Below are positions 26,501-38,300 of a stretch of DNA of 64,000 bases, one piece after another; within the stretch, counting starts at the first letter, position 1; the number at the start of each line of letters is the position of its first letter. The notes below the pieces were generated by a model. That model saw only the letters and a list, made by a program, of their open reading frames with translations, did no database searches and had not been told where the DNA came from. Both the position numbers and the translations under genes were made by a program. The stretch is from Plecoglossus altivelis (taxonomy: Eukaryota; Chordata; Actinopteri; Osmeriformes; Plecoglossidae): positions 1,232,349-1,296,348 of the forward strand of contig BROE01000004.1 of assembly GCA_036571765.1 (NCBI GenBank). The letters are read 5' to 3'.

Positions 26501-28300
26501 CACTAGACATTCCTTAAAACAGCTAAGAAGGGCGATTTGCAGACTCAGATTCTGGGCATTTCTAAGATTTGTCAAACAGGGGAACCGTTTGTTCAGAGAA
26601 TGTTCTCCCAACATACTTTTCTGTTATATTTACATAACCCTCTTTTCCCTCACTTTTCTTGAAATTGTTATTTGTCTGATTTAGATGCACAGGTCACGTT
26701 TCTCATTGAAAATAAACTATCCCTTTGTGTGAAAGTATAAACAATTAACCTTCGGTCAGGGACGCGGCTCTCAGATTAGAGAACATCTCTGAAAAGGCAG
26801 TGTCACTGTTACGTCAGAGGTCAAAGGTCAGAATCTGCTTTCAGTTGTACCCTCACAAGCCTATCACAGAGGAGAGACCATGGAGGCCTTCGCAGTGGGA
26901 TCTGGGGAGAGAGGAGGTGGTGGTGGTGGGGAGGGGGGGGCTGTGTACGACGCCAGCATGGTTAAGAATAAGGGAGGGTACTGTGCCAGTCCCTTAGCCC
27001 ACACACTCTCAACCACTTATCAAGAGGGATGTATCTAAGACCGTGTGGAACAATCTGCAAAGGTCACTCTCAGCTGGTCCTCTCGCTCAGCAGTCAGACT
27101 GTGCAGACCCACAGGCAGCCTCCTGCGGTGCAAGAGGAGAGGCACTTTGTCACCTGGCGACCAGGAGGCCAGGCCCGTCTGATTCAAATCAACTCCGTGA
27201 AGTAGAATGTAGAGCACTCAAATGACAGACTATGGAGACCTGAATTACCTATCACTATGGGCCACTTTATTCCCAGGGCCTTAAATATTCCTCCCTGTAA
27301 TAGTCCCATTGGCAAAAAAAATCCCTATGGCTTCCATTCAGATGGGTTTCTTTGAGTCCTGGTGCTTTTCTAGTGGGAGTTGAGGACAGGACTATCTTGC
27401 TGGCTATAGAGAAACCTCAGACTAATACTAATTAGTCTGTGGGATTATTTTTCAGATGATTTATTTGGCGCGTCAAAGAAATTCATGGTAAATGAATGGA
27501 GCATTTAGATAAAGTTAAAATGATTTAGCAAAGTGACGCATTCCGTTCCCAGGTGTCTGTGGTGTTTACTTGTCAGTGCGTTGCGGAGGGACTTGCTCCA
27601 CTTATGGAAAATGATTCGTGGGGATATTTGCAAAGAGGTGTGTTTTTTTTCTCACTACTCTAATTAAACAATGTAAGTCTTATTGAGGACATAGATATTC
27701 ATAATGCCAACCTCAAGAACTGGATGTCACCTTAAAGCCATAAACTAAAGATGAATGTTAGTCAGCTGCGATAGTGTTGCGTAATCAATCTTGTGACTTA
27801 TTTGAGGAAACCGATTATTTCCACCATAAGAGAGTGCTGACAACGACATAAGGATATTAATGAACGTATTATAATTACGTGAGATCTATTCACATGACCA
27901 AATGCTTGAAGTAGCTTATGCCTGGCTGGTTTCTCATAATGGGAAAATCAAAAGACCCTGTAGGGAATCCTGCTGTTGGAAGTGCACCAGCATCACCCTG
28001 TGGTTCATCAAGACCATTACACACATACACACATACACACACACACAGATTGATAAGCAACTGCATAATAGCATACATCTGCTTCCAAGGTTCATAACGC
28101 GCAATTACCATATCCACACAGGTCTTCTCAGTGTTCGGGGTGGAAGAAAACACCAAACACATTCAACTAAATAGGACCCATGCATCTCATAAACCGACGG
28201 CCATTTCCACACCTGAGCATATGGTTGATAGTTAAATAGACTTTGTATAATAAACTTTGAGGATGTAAAGCACAAGTCTGGTGCCACTAGCGGTGGAAGG
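23551..28300. other. Intergenic DNA, no gene seen
   Basis: Upstream flank of map3k7. It holds a single undetermined base at 24580, a G run near 26931, a short (CA)n at about 28019-28048, and otherwise unique sequence. The frame at 25268-25597 is Pro/Ser-rich with no recognisable domain and is not called. The segment near 27430-27640 is low in repeats with AT-rich homeodomain-like words and may be conserved non-coding DNA. Confidence 0.5.
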
Positions 28301-29226
28301 AAGAACATACCTCACTTCCTTAGCGCTGCTGCAGTCACAGTACGCTGCCTGGGGGAAACTGAGGTGTTCCTAGCCGTATAGCACCAGCTATTATGGCAGC
28401 GGAGTCGTCATAAAGTTATGCCTGGCATTCAGAGGGTTAGAAAGGGACACTTTAAATAAGAAGACTCTCTTGTTATCGCTTCTGTACGTTTGTGTAGAGA
28501 AAAACACTCCATGTCTCGTACCATCATTGCGCATGTGGAGTTCACAGATTGCGGAGACGGGTTAGTAGCTAGCGCTACTTACTAACGTTAGCAAAGCTAC
28601 AAGCTAACTTAGCTGTCTAGCGGCCTTGTGAAGCTGGCAATAGCTGTCAGTCGGGAAGCTATTCACTGAGTCGGCGAGCAAAGCAAGCTAGCAAAGTATC
28701 AACTAACATTTGTTTATAGTTTTAACTAAAACGGCAGATTGCTAGTCAAGTCTTTGGTGTGGGGGCCAAGTTATTTAGCTAGCTAGTCAACGTTAATCTG
28801 GCACGCCAGCGACTTGTGAAATAGCTTGCTAGCTGAATGTTGTTGTCTTGTTTGCTAAACTATCTATCTTGCTAGGCTAGGTATATTAGCAAGTAACCTG
28901 TAGCAAAACTATCTTAACGCTTAACTATTTAAATGCCAACTTGCTAACAAGCAGCGGAATCATACATGTACTTAGTTAGCGGGCCCGTTACATTGAAACT
29001 TGTCTGTTGCCAAGTAGTTAAAGTCAGCTGGAGTTTCTAAACAAACGAGCTGAATAAACGTCTTGTAGAGCAGGTATGCAGTAGTAGTAGCTTCAGTATA
29101 ACTACGTGCGTTAACTTGCTAACTAGCTTGGTGACGAGCCAACTAGACGCTAATCGCCTTTGTTTTGCTTTCAGAGTCTTTTTTAATAGCCAATGAGAAG
29201 TTAACCAGCTAGCTAGCAGGCTAGCA
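28300..29226 (+). promoter_or_regulatory. map3k7: Probable map3k7 promoter and 5' leader, rich in GCTAGC/GCTAAC words
   Basis: This is the 0.9 kb directly before the TAK1 start codon. No clear TATA box is visible. It contains seven GCTAGC hexamers (from 28568 to 29225) and five GCTAAC/GTTAGC hexamers, many more than chance would give. A good acceptor-like sequence (pyrimidine run then CAG) ends at 29174, so the leader could be spliced. The human gene has its leader and start codon in one exon, so an unspliced leader is the default. The transcription start was not determined. A three-codon upstream reading frame (29193-29204) lies in the probable leader. Confidence 0.45.
29193..29204 (+). promoter_or_regulatory. 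map3k7: Three-codon upstream ORF in the map3k7 leader
   Basis: An ATG at 29193 opens a frame of three codons (M-R-S) closed by TAA at 29202, ending 22 nt before the main ATG. It overlaps a TGA (29194-29196) that is in frame with the main start and so blocks N-terminal extension. It would only matter if the transcript begins upstream of 29193. Confidence 0.4.
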
Positions 29227-29313
29227 ATGTCATTGCCATCTGCCGATATGCTGGAAACTCCACCTGGTTATCCCTTTGAAGAAATAGAGTATGCGGACAT
29301 TGAAGTTGAAGAG
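29227..29313 (+). CDS. map3k7: map3k7 coding exon 1 (residues 1-29)
   Basis: Starts at ATG 29227 (purine at -3, weak +4) and ends at a strong donor GAG|GTAAGT, phase 0. It encodes a short N-terminus that lacks the Ser/Ala-rich stretch of mammalian TAK1. It then aligns as FEEIEYADIEVEE, the segment leading into the kinase fold. A second in-frame ATG is codon 8. Confidence 0.93.
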
Positions 29314-32300
29314 GTAAGTAACTCAAGAGATTTACATACTGCGGTTCCTGTCCCCTGACAGCTGTGAGTTATGTGTGAATCAGTCAGAGTTATGCCTACC
29401 AGTCCGGCATCCCAACGATGCATGCTAACTTACTGCACAATAGTTTTGTAAATAATCAGAATGATCGAATCGAACTATTTTTTTAAGGCCACACGGCTAA
29501 AGTACCACCAATAATACCATTTGCACTCAACAAGTTCTCCTATTCCACTTATTCTTCTGCCAACAACATACGCGGCTAATGCATTCTTTCATGTCGCTGA
29601 TAGCTGTGGAGCATTGTACTGAAGTTCTTTTCAGTTATTCTGAAACGAATTATTTTCCCTTTCAGGTGGTTGGCAGAGGCGCCTTTGGCGTCGTCTGCAA
29701 GGCCAAATGGAAAGGCAAAGACGTCGCAATCAAGACCATAGAGAGTGAATCTGAACGGAAGGCCTTCATAGTTGAGGTCTGGTTATTTTGTAGGAATGGA
29801 AACTAAACATTGGGCACTAACAACAAACGTTATTGAACTTCCTTTGAACCAGACCAGTCTTAGTGGAAAATCTATCTTTTCTCTCCCTTCCACTGCAGCT
29901 GAGACAACTTTCTCGAGTGAATCACCAAAACATTGTCAAGTTGTACGGCTCTTGCAATAACCCAGTAAGACATTTACAACAGTTGATCTGAGTGTCATTT
30001 TAGCTTTCGACTTGTTGCCTGGATCCATATATGTCTCTCGTAGCCTGTTGCCAATCCAGACACAGTACTCAGTCTGGTCTCATTTGCTTACTGCCCTGTG
30101 TAGGTCTGCTTGGTGATGGAGTATGCTGAAGGAGGGTCTTTGTATAATGGTGAGTCTGTCCGTACACTGCTTAGCAGGGTACACAGTGTGATCAACATGG
30201 AGGGTGCTATAGACTCGTCCTTGTATGTCAATGTCTAGTTAACAATTTACATAGTCTGATTTTTATTTATTATTGTCCACTCCCTGCACTTAAGTTTGCG
30301 ATTGGATCCCCCACTGTAAACAATCCTTCACATTCACTTAATCAGCTGCTGTTATCCACTGAATATTATGTATCAAAGTTTTCCAGGGGTTTGCTTTAAG
30401 CGTAACTTTGATGCTATTCAGTGCCTGAAATCTCTCTCCTCACCATGTTGATGGAGGAGTGTTAGCACAGCAAACGTGTTTTCTGTTTCTCTAAAGAGTC
30501 GCGTTGTACTCTGCACATGCATGTTTCCAGGTATGTGGAAGTGCATGTGTGTTTGTGCGTGTGTATTTGAGGTGTGTGCGGTCGTGACTGTGTTTTCTGT
30601 CCACAGTGCTACATGGTGCTGAGCCTCTCCCTTATTACACGGCCTCCCATGCCATGAGCTGGTGTTTCCAGTGTTCCCAGGGGGTCGCTTACCTCCATGG
30701 GATGAAACCAAAAGCTCTCATTCACAGGGACCTCAAACCGCCCAAGTATGCACCTACTCATCACGCCTCTCTTATTCGTTTGTTTTTATACTTGATGACA
30801 AAGGTGTGCTAAAGGTCAAAGCCTGGAGCATGTTTGATGTTGTTGCTATATTGCCGTTTGAAAAACCTTGTGACACAAATAAAAAAAGCCCTTTTCCATT
30901 CCTGTGGTACCTGTTATACAGGATATTACCCCTCCTATCGTTTTCCCTCCTATTTCAGTTTTATTTTGTGTTGACAATGGAGCCCTGTTTGACATCACCC
31001 TACCGATGGCTGTGTAGCTGTACGTGCTGTGGAGGTTATTTATCGGACTTGGACAGAAAAAAAGTTCTTGGCAGGACACTGTGGGAATGGCCAGCTGGTT
31101 CATTTCCTAGAGACCTGGCCAGGAGTTCTTGGGAAGAACTGGGTCACGCTTCCAAGCCCAGAACACCACTTGTCTGTTCAGAAACCACCCCCTGCTGTGT
31201 TTTCTCCATGTGTGTTGCCAGACATCTCTGTGTTCCGCTCTTGTTGCTGAGAGCTCCTATGTACGTTCTATACTAGACTGTTCCTTAACTAAGCAGCTGT
31301 ATTCCCCTCAGCAAGCAAACACAACCATGCAACTTCCAATATTCTCTTTAGTAATGAAGAAATGTTTGCAGTGCAGTTGTGTCGTTTCTGAGTAACCTCT
31401 CTATATACAGTAGGTCTACGCTGCTTTTTAGCTGATACTGGGTGAAGTAAACCGTCTAAAGCGAGTGTGTTTTGTCTTTCCAGCCTGCTGCTTGTGGCGG
31501 GCGGCACCGTGCTGAAGATATGTGACTTTGGGACGGCTTGCGACATTCAGACCCACATGACTAACAACAAGGGAAGCGCGGCGTGGATGGCTCCCGAGGT
31601 GTTTGAAGGCAAGTATGAGCGCCGCGGTGAGCGTTTTTGAAACGCGGCCAGAGACGTCTAGAGGAGACGAGCTCAGAAAGTACAAATCACAATGGCTTTC
31701 TCAACACCAAGCGTTAAGGCAAGGAACGACAGGAGCTGGCAACAAGGAAGCCATGCCGTTTCCCGAAAAAACAAAAAAAACAACTTAGAATTATAAATGG
31801 TTGTGTGTCCTGCGTGTGTCCTTTTACGACTTGAGAGCTCTCAGATCAAGTTCAGGCAGTTGTGATGAAATTTAAGCACCACCGGAGAGATTTATGCTTG
31901 TCTGATGGGAGGGCTTGTTTGTTTTTATTGGAGATCTTTTCACACTTCCACTTCTGTTTCGTCACCGCCTCAATCATAGAAACGCTGCCTGACATTTAGC
32001 GTTTCGCACTCTGCTGACTCATTAATTGACTCTTTTTTGTGTGTGTTTGTGCTAACTATTCTTTTACGATCATCTTTACGCGCTCGGTTTATTGTTCAGA
32101 TTAAGTGACGTGTGCAAATGGTTCCTGGTGTCCCCCCTTGAGACCTGTGTTTTTTAACACCCCAACAGTAAAGTTCTTTGTTTTGAAAAGCGTGTTAAGA
32201 GACATGTACTCTTGAAGAGGGTCAAAAGGAAACATTAGTTAGGAGAGAGTCGTTATCTTGTTTGTTGGGGGAGTAACACGACTCCTATGCAATTAAACAT

Positions 32301-35300
32301 CTCACACTTGCCCTGAGAATGAACTCCTCGAAGCTCATTTGCATCGCTTGGAAAATGTTATCAAAAGGCTGCAGCACTGCAACTTTTAAGTATTTATAAG
32401 AAGCACTTTAATTCCGCCGTAATAGGGCCTAGGTAATTAACCATCTCTGGAGCTGTCCTCATTCCAATTAGAGGCCTGTTTTCATCATGGCGTCTGTGAA
32501 GGTACAGACATGATAAAGACCCTGGTGATTGACTGAGCACATCTCCCTGTGTCTGCCATAGGGAATTACATCCCTCAGTCAATCCCATGTTGTTTTGTTT
32601 CTTTTCCCTCCCTCCCTCCTTCCCTTCCCCTTTGCCTTTTGAAGACCTTGAGTGATTCTGTATGTTCCTCTGTGTTTGCAGGCAGCAATTACAGTGAGAA
32701 GTGTGATGTGTTCAGCTGGGGTATTATTCTCTGGGAGGTGATTACTCGCAGGAAGCCTTTTGATGAGATCGGAGGTCCAGCCTTTCGTATTATGTGGGCC
32801 GTGCACAACGGTGAGTCTGGGTGAAGGCTACCACTGGGGAGGGCAGGGGGCTTTCAACGCACTGCTGACATGTCAATCACCCATGCCTGCCCTGGGAGAC
32901 CAGCTGGGAGATTAAATGAGTTTAGAGGCTGACGGCAAACAGCAATTAAAAGACACATTCACCTGCGTAGCTCCTCCCCCCCCCCCCCCCCCCCCCNNNN
33001 NNNNNNNNNNNNNNNNNNNNNNNNNNNNNNNNNNNNNNNNNNNNNNNNNNNNNNNNNNGCGACTCACCAACGTCGACTTTTCTCCGCCGTCGGCTTTTCA
33101 GGCACCCGACCACCCCTCATCAAGAACCTGCCGAAAGCCATCGAGAGCCTGATGACCCGCTGCTGGTCTAAAGACCCCTCCCAGCGGCCCTCCATGGAGG
33201 AGATCGTCAAGATCATGACTCACCTCATGAGGGTAATGTTGCAACCCTGACACGGTCACCACCAGAGGGGGGAATGTTATCACTACTGTTCAGAAACTAC
33301 TCAGAATATGGCTTCCTGTTGTCACATGCCGTTTTAGTAATCCCATATTGTTCGAGCTAGACAGAACTTTACAGCTGGGGAGTAAACACAACTTTACAAC
33401 AGTGCAGTAAACAGAACTTTACAACAGTGCAGTAAACAGCCTGACTTTTTTGGGGTTTTTGTTTTGAGATGTGTTGTCCTCTTGTTCCACAGTACTTCCC
33501 AGGTTCTGATGAGCCGCTGCAGTACCCCTACCAGTACTCAGACGACGGGCAGAGCAACTCGGCCACAAGCACAGGTACGGAGCCCAAACAGCCGTCTGGG
33601 TTACTATGGAGAAACAAACAATCTCCTATGAGACGCCTATGAGAATAAACGATAACCGACGCCTGTTAACGATCATGTATGAACAATTTTGGTGTCTTGA
33701 AAAATGTCATTTGTCGCTAGATACAACTTTTTTGTCGCTAGGGTAGGTAAAAAGCTGCTAAATCTTGCGACGTTGTCTCTTAATCACAACTGTTGAACCG
33801 ATAGTATTAACCAATAAACGTTGGTATTGAGGATAAGCATGAGTATCTCTAATGTCCTCGTGTTGCAGGTTCCTATGTGGATTACACTTGCAGCAACAGA
33901 AGCGATGCCAACATGGAACATGGCGATTCTCAAGGGAGCAACGACACCATCAAGATCCCCTTTCAGTTCAAACCAAAGGTTCGGCCCCACCCAGCCATTT
34001 GGATAAGCTAAGACGACCTTTCTGTCCCCAGAACCAATTGAGTCTTAAAATTCGGGACAAATCCTACCAAAATTATAGTTTTTTTTTCTCTCCCCTCCCC
34101 CCCACGTCCAAATTACTTCACGAAGCGTGATATCCAACCAAGGGAAAGATCGCCGTCTCAAAACAGATACAACTTAGCGAGGTTGACTTGTGTGACTGTG
34201 CTCGCAGGTAGACCCGTTGCGGCATAGTCTGTCTCTGTCTAGAGGAAGCAGCGTTGAGAGCTTGTCAGGACGCCCCCAGTGCCTCGCCTCGTCAGACAGC
34301 AAGAGAATGAGCGCCGACCTGTCCGAGCTGGAGCAATGGATGCCGTTCGCTTCGACAGGTAACGTCAGAAACCGCACACCTCAGTATACACACACCGCCA
34401 CCGGGGAAGAGCACGTTTTAAAACAAACTGTAAGTGAGTTGCAAGCGGTTCAGGGGATGCACACACCTTCACACCAGGTGCTCCTCAGTCAGAGCTGCCA
34501 ACTGTCACACATTTGATAGGTTCCAGGGCGGGTGTAACCAATCAGATTTATGTATCTCACGGCCAATGCGTGAGAGTTGGCAGCTCTGGGTCGACTTGTT
34601 ATACTCTCTTATTAAAAGCTCTTATTCCGCGTCTAATTCGTGCTAGTCTAGTGAGTGTGAACAACACAGAACAGCCCTGCCTGTGTTGGGTTAGAAAGGG
34701 ACTCACAAAGTACTGTAGTGTTGGGTTAGAAAGGGACTCACACAGTACTGTGTGAGTCCCTTTCTAACCCGACACTACAGTACTGTGTGAGTTCCTTTCT
34801 AACCCAACACTACAGTACTTTGTGAGTCCCTTTCTAACCCGACACACAGTACTGTAGTGTCGGGTTAGAAAGGGACTCACACAGTACTGTAGTGTTGGGT
34901 TAGAAAGGGACTCACACAGTACTGTAGTGTCGGGTTAGAAAGGGACTCACAAAGTACTGTAGTGTTGGGTTAGAAAGGGACTCACACAGTACTGTAGTGT
35001 TGGGTTAGAAAGGGACTCACACAGTACTGTAGTGTTGGGTTAGAAAGGGACTCACACAGTACTGTAGTGTTGGGTTAGAAGGGGACTCACACAGTACTGT
35101 AGTGTTGGGTTAGAAAGGGACTCACACAGTACTGTAGTGTTGGGTTAGAAAGGGACTCACACAGTACTGTAGTGTTGGGTTAGAAAGGGACTCACACAGT
35201 ACTGTAGTGTTGGGTTAGAAAGGGACTCACACAGTACTGTAGTGTTGGGTTAGAAAGGGACTCACACAGTACTGTAGTGTCGGGTTAGAAAGGGACTCAC

Positions 35301-38300
35301 ACAGTACTGTAGTGTTGGGTTAGAAAGGGACTCACACAGTACTGTAGTGTTGGGTTAGAAAGGGACTCACACAGTACTGTAGTGTTGGGTTAGAAAGGGA
35401 CTCACACAGTACTGTAGTGTTGGGTTAGAAAGGGACTCACACAGTACTGTAGTGTTGGGTTAGAAAGGGACTCACACAGTACTGTAGTGTTGGGTTAGAA
35501 AGGGACTCACACAGTACTGTAGTGTTGGGTTAGAAAGGGACTCACACAGTACTGTAGTGTTGGGTTAGAAAGGGACTCACACAGTACTGTAGTGTTGGGT
35601 TAGAAAGGGACTCACACAGTACTGTAGTGTTGGGTTAGAAAGGGACTCGCACAGTACTTTAGTGTTGGGTTAGAAAGGGACTCACACAGTACTGTAGTGT
35701 TGGGTTAGAAAGGGACTCACACAGTACTGTAGCAGCGTCTGCTGAGACGTGTTTGATGGAAACGAAGCCGTCGTCTCGGGGAATCTGCTGGCCTCTCAAG
35801 TCCCATTTCCTCTGCTTTCATCAGTCCAAGGTGATGCCTCTTCATATAAGGCCTCCATATTCCACTTCCTCAGAGGACTGCCTCCTGGGCCAACATGCCA
35901 GTCAGACACCCTGGCTCTCACAACATCTAAGGCTTCTTGTAGGAATGTATCGTGTTCGGCGACATTGTCCACGTCTGAATGATGCCGCTAAAGCTTTCAA
36001 GATGCGTTTGGATCGGGGGGGGGTCTCTCTCTTATTAGACTTTATTACCTCGAGTATTCTTGTCATTTTGTCTCCTTGATGTTTTGTGTTAACAGTACCA
36101 CTCAAGAACAAAGGCAACAAAAAAAAAAAATCTCAATCCAAATTAAACATGTAAAATACCATGAATATATATATATATGTATATATTGTATGTGTTAGAG
36201 CTTGGTAACATCTGTCATGTGTGTGTGCTGAGATGTCGCTGTGCCATGTCTCCAGAAGCTTCTTCTGCTGTCAGCTACCTGTCCCCCTGTCCCCCGTCCC
36301 TGTCCCCCTGTCCCGTCCCCCCTGTCCCCCCTGTCCCCTCCCTTCACAGGTCCTGGCAATGGACCACGGCCATTGCATGCTGTCCCGGTCCCTGTGCCTC
36401 TGGCATGCGGGTTAGCGTCAGCGTACTCCGATCTGGCGATCACTAGATCCGCTCGTTCCTTCCTCCCCTTCCCCAGGCCCTGTGTAGTGAGCATGCCTGT
36501 GTACGCAGCTGTGTGTGTGTGTTTTTGCAGCACGCCCCCCATATAAAAGAGGTCACCGTAAAACTGCATCGTTTGGCACCATTCTGGATGTCCCCAAGAT
36601 CGTCGTGACAGGTATCAGTGCGGAGTTCGTCCCTGCGTCCCTGCGTCCTGGCCCCAGGGGGAACAGTAGCTGGCTTGATTCTTTAGCTGGTTGCTCCGCT
36701 TCGACACGCCTCTCTGGTGTCTGTTACTCCAGGTCACACTTTAGCACACACCTTGAAATCTGTATTGTAAAGAAGAAAAATACAGTTTTCCCTATTTACC
36801 TGTCACTCCTTGCTGGGTGACAGGCCATTTCAGGAGCAGGATCGTGTGTGGAATCAGAGTCTGTTTGATGAGGGATGAACCTGGAGAAACAGACTCAGAG
36901 TTCTGTGTTCGTCTTTGTGGTTTGGATGGTTGATTTAGGGGCATGACTTAACTTGGATGCTGCCATAACTGCCTTTCACCCTTTACTGTACCATCAGAAA
37001 TGCTCAAATGGTTGCCTGTTCGATTCCTACGCAATCTACCCCCAAAATGATTTCAACCCCATGTCTGTCTCATGTCACTTCTGCTTGGGATAACCAGTGT
37101 TGATTTAGGTCATAGTAGGGTTATTTAATCAGGGAATCAGAGGGAAGCAAATGTCCATGACAAGATATAGAAGTTCTGATCTGTCCTGGCTGCAAATCAT
37201 CAGGAGTGAAACGCCACCGATGGATCTGAGACGCCTGAGTCCTTGTCTGTCAATCTTAGAGGACATCGTGAAACCTTGGTTTCTTTTTTTTTCCTTCTTC
37301 TCTCCTTTCTTTCTTTTACATCCATTAACTTTGTAAAAGTCACTTTGATTCATTTTGCTTGCGTGGAGGGTCAAAGCTATTATTACCACCGTAGATAGGG
37401 AGGAAAGAAGACATGGCTTAGATATTAGTGAAAAGGTCTTCTGTTAGAGCTGAGGGAGGCATGATGAACGCATTATGAAACACTCTGACTAAGAGCCTCA
37501 TCTGGCACAAGCTGTTATTAAAGCTATGACAGGCTACATGTACACACCTGCATATCAGTCATTTCTAATGTTCATACCCCCCTCCCCCCTCCATCTCCAT
37601 TTTTAGTCTTAATTAGGACTGGATGACGTTTCAGATCAGCATTCCATTACTCATTTATCCAACAGAGAAGGATTTCAGATGGACTGACTTTAATAGATCA
37701 TAGCTAAGTTCTAGATCACCTATACCAGTAAAACAGATCACCCATACCAGTAAAGCATTGGTACTGAGACATGGCAGCGTCTAAAAGGGGACGAATCACT
37801 GGTAGAATTGGCTTAAATCTCAATTTGCTATTGGATTGTTTTTTAATGGTTGTGTGTCTGCTTGTATAGTGTGTTTAGCGCCTGTTTTGTGTGTCCTGTA
37901 TACACCCTTTTAAGTCAATTACCCTTCAGTGTCCTATAGCATCCAACTATTTTACCTAACTGTTAAGAATGTGTCCTAAATCTGTTGTGCGGTTCTCCAA
38001 TGGTCGTACGCAGTTCCAAAGTCGGCATGTTTTTGGTGTAGTTCTGTGAGCTTGCCAGCAGTGAGTGCTATGAGGACACCCTCCCTAGTCAGACACATCA
38101 CAGCAGCTGTTACTGCTTGATCGTCACACAGGAAGATGTGGCTGGAAAGACCTTTGTTTTCACTTGCTCAGATGGAACTAATAACACTTTTTTTAAACCG
38201 GCCAAAGCGTGGAACTCACGCCAGCAGCCAGAAGGTTCTAGTGAGAGTAGTTTCAGACTCACGTTGCCCCTGGCAACTGAGGAGAGAGTGGAAGTATAGG

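Noticed and set aside
31124..31146. AGTTCTTGGGAAGAACT dyad in map3k7 intron 5 as a hormone or STAT element
   Set aside because: A single short palindrome in an intron with no supporting context.
34683..35732. Regular 35-bp repeats reminiscent of a CRISPR array
   Set aside because: The units are contiguous with no unique spacers and lie in a vertebrate intron. It is a minisatellite.
34683..35732. GGGTTAG in each unit as interstitial telomeric repeat
   Set aside because: Only one telomere-like heptamer per 35 bp; no tandem TTAGGG.
37010..37045. tRNA-like B box (GTTCGATTCC)
   Set aside because: No matching A box or cloverleaf could be built upstream at the right spacing.
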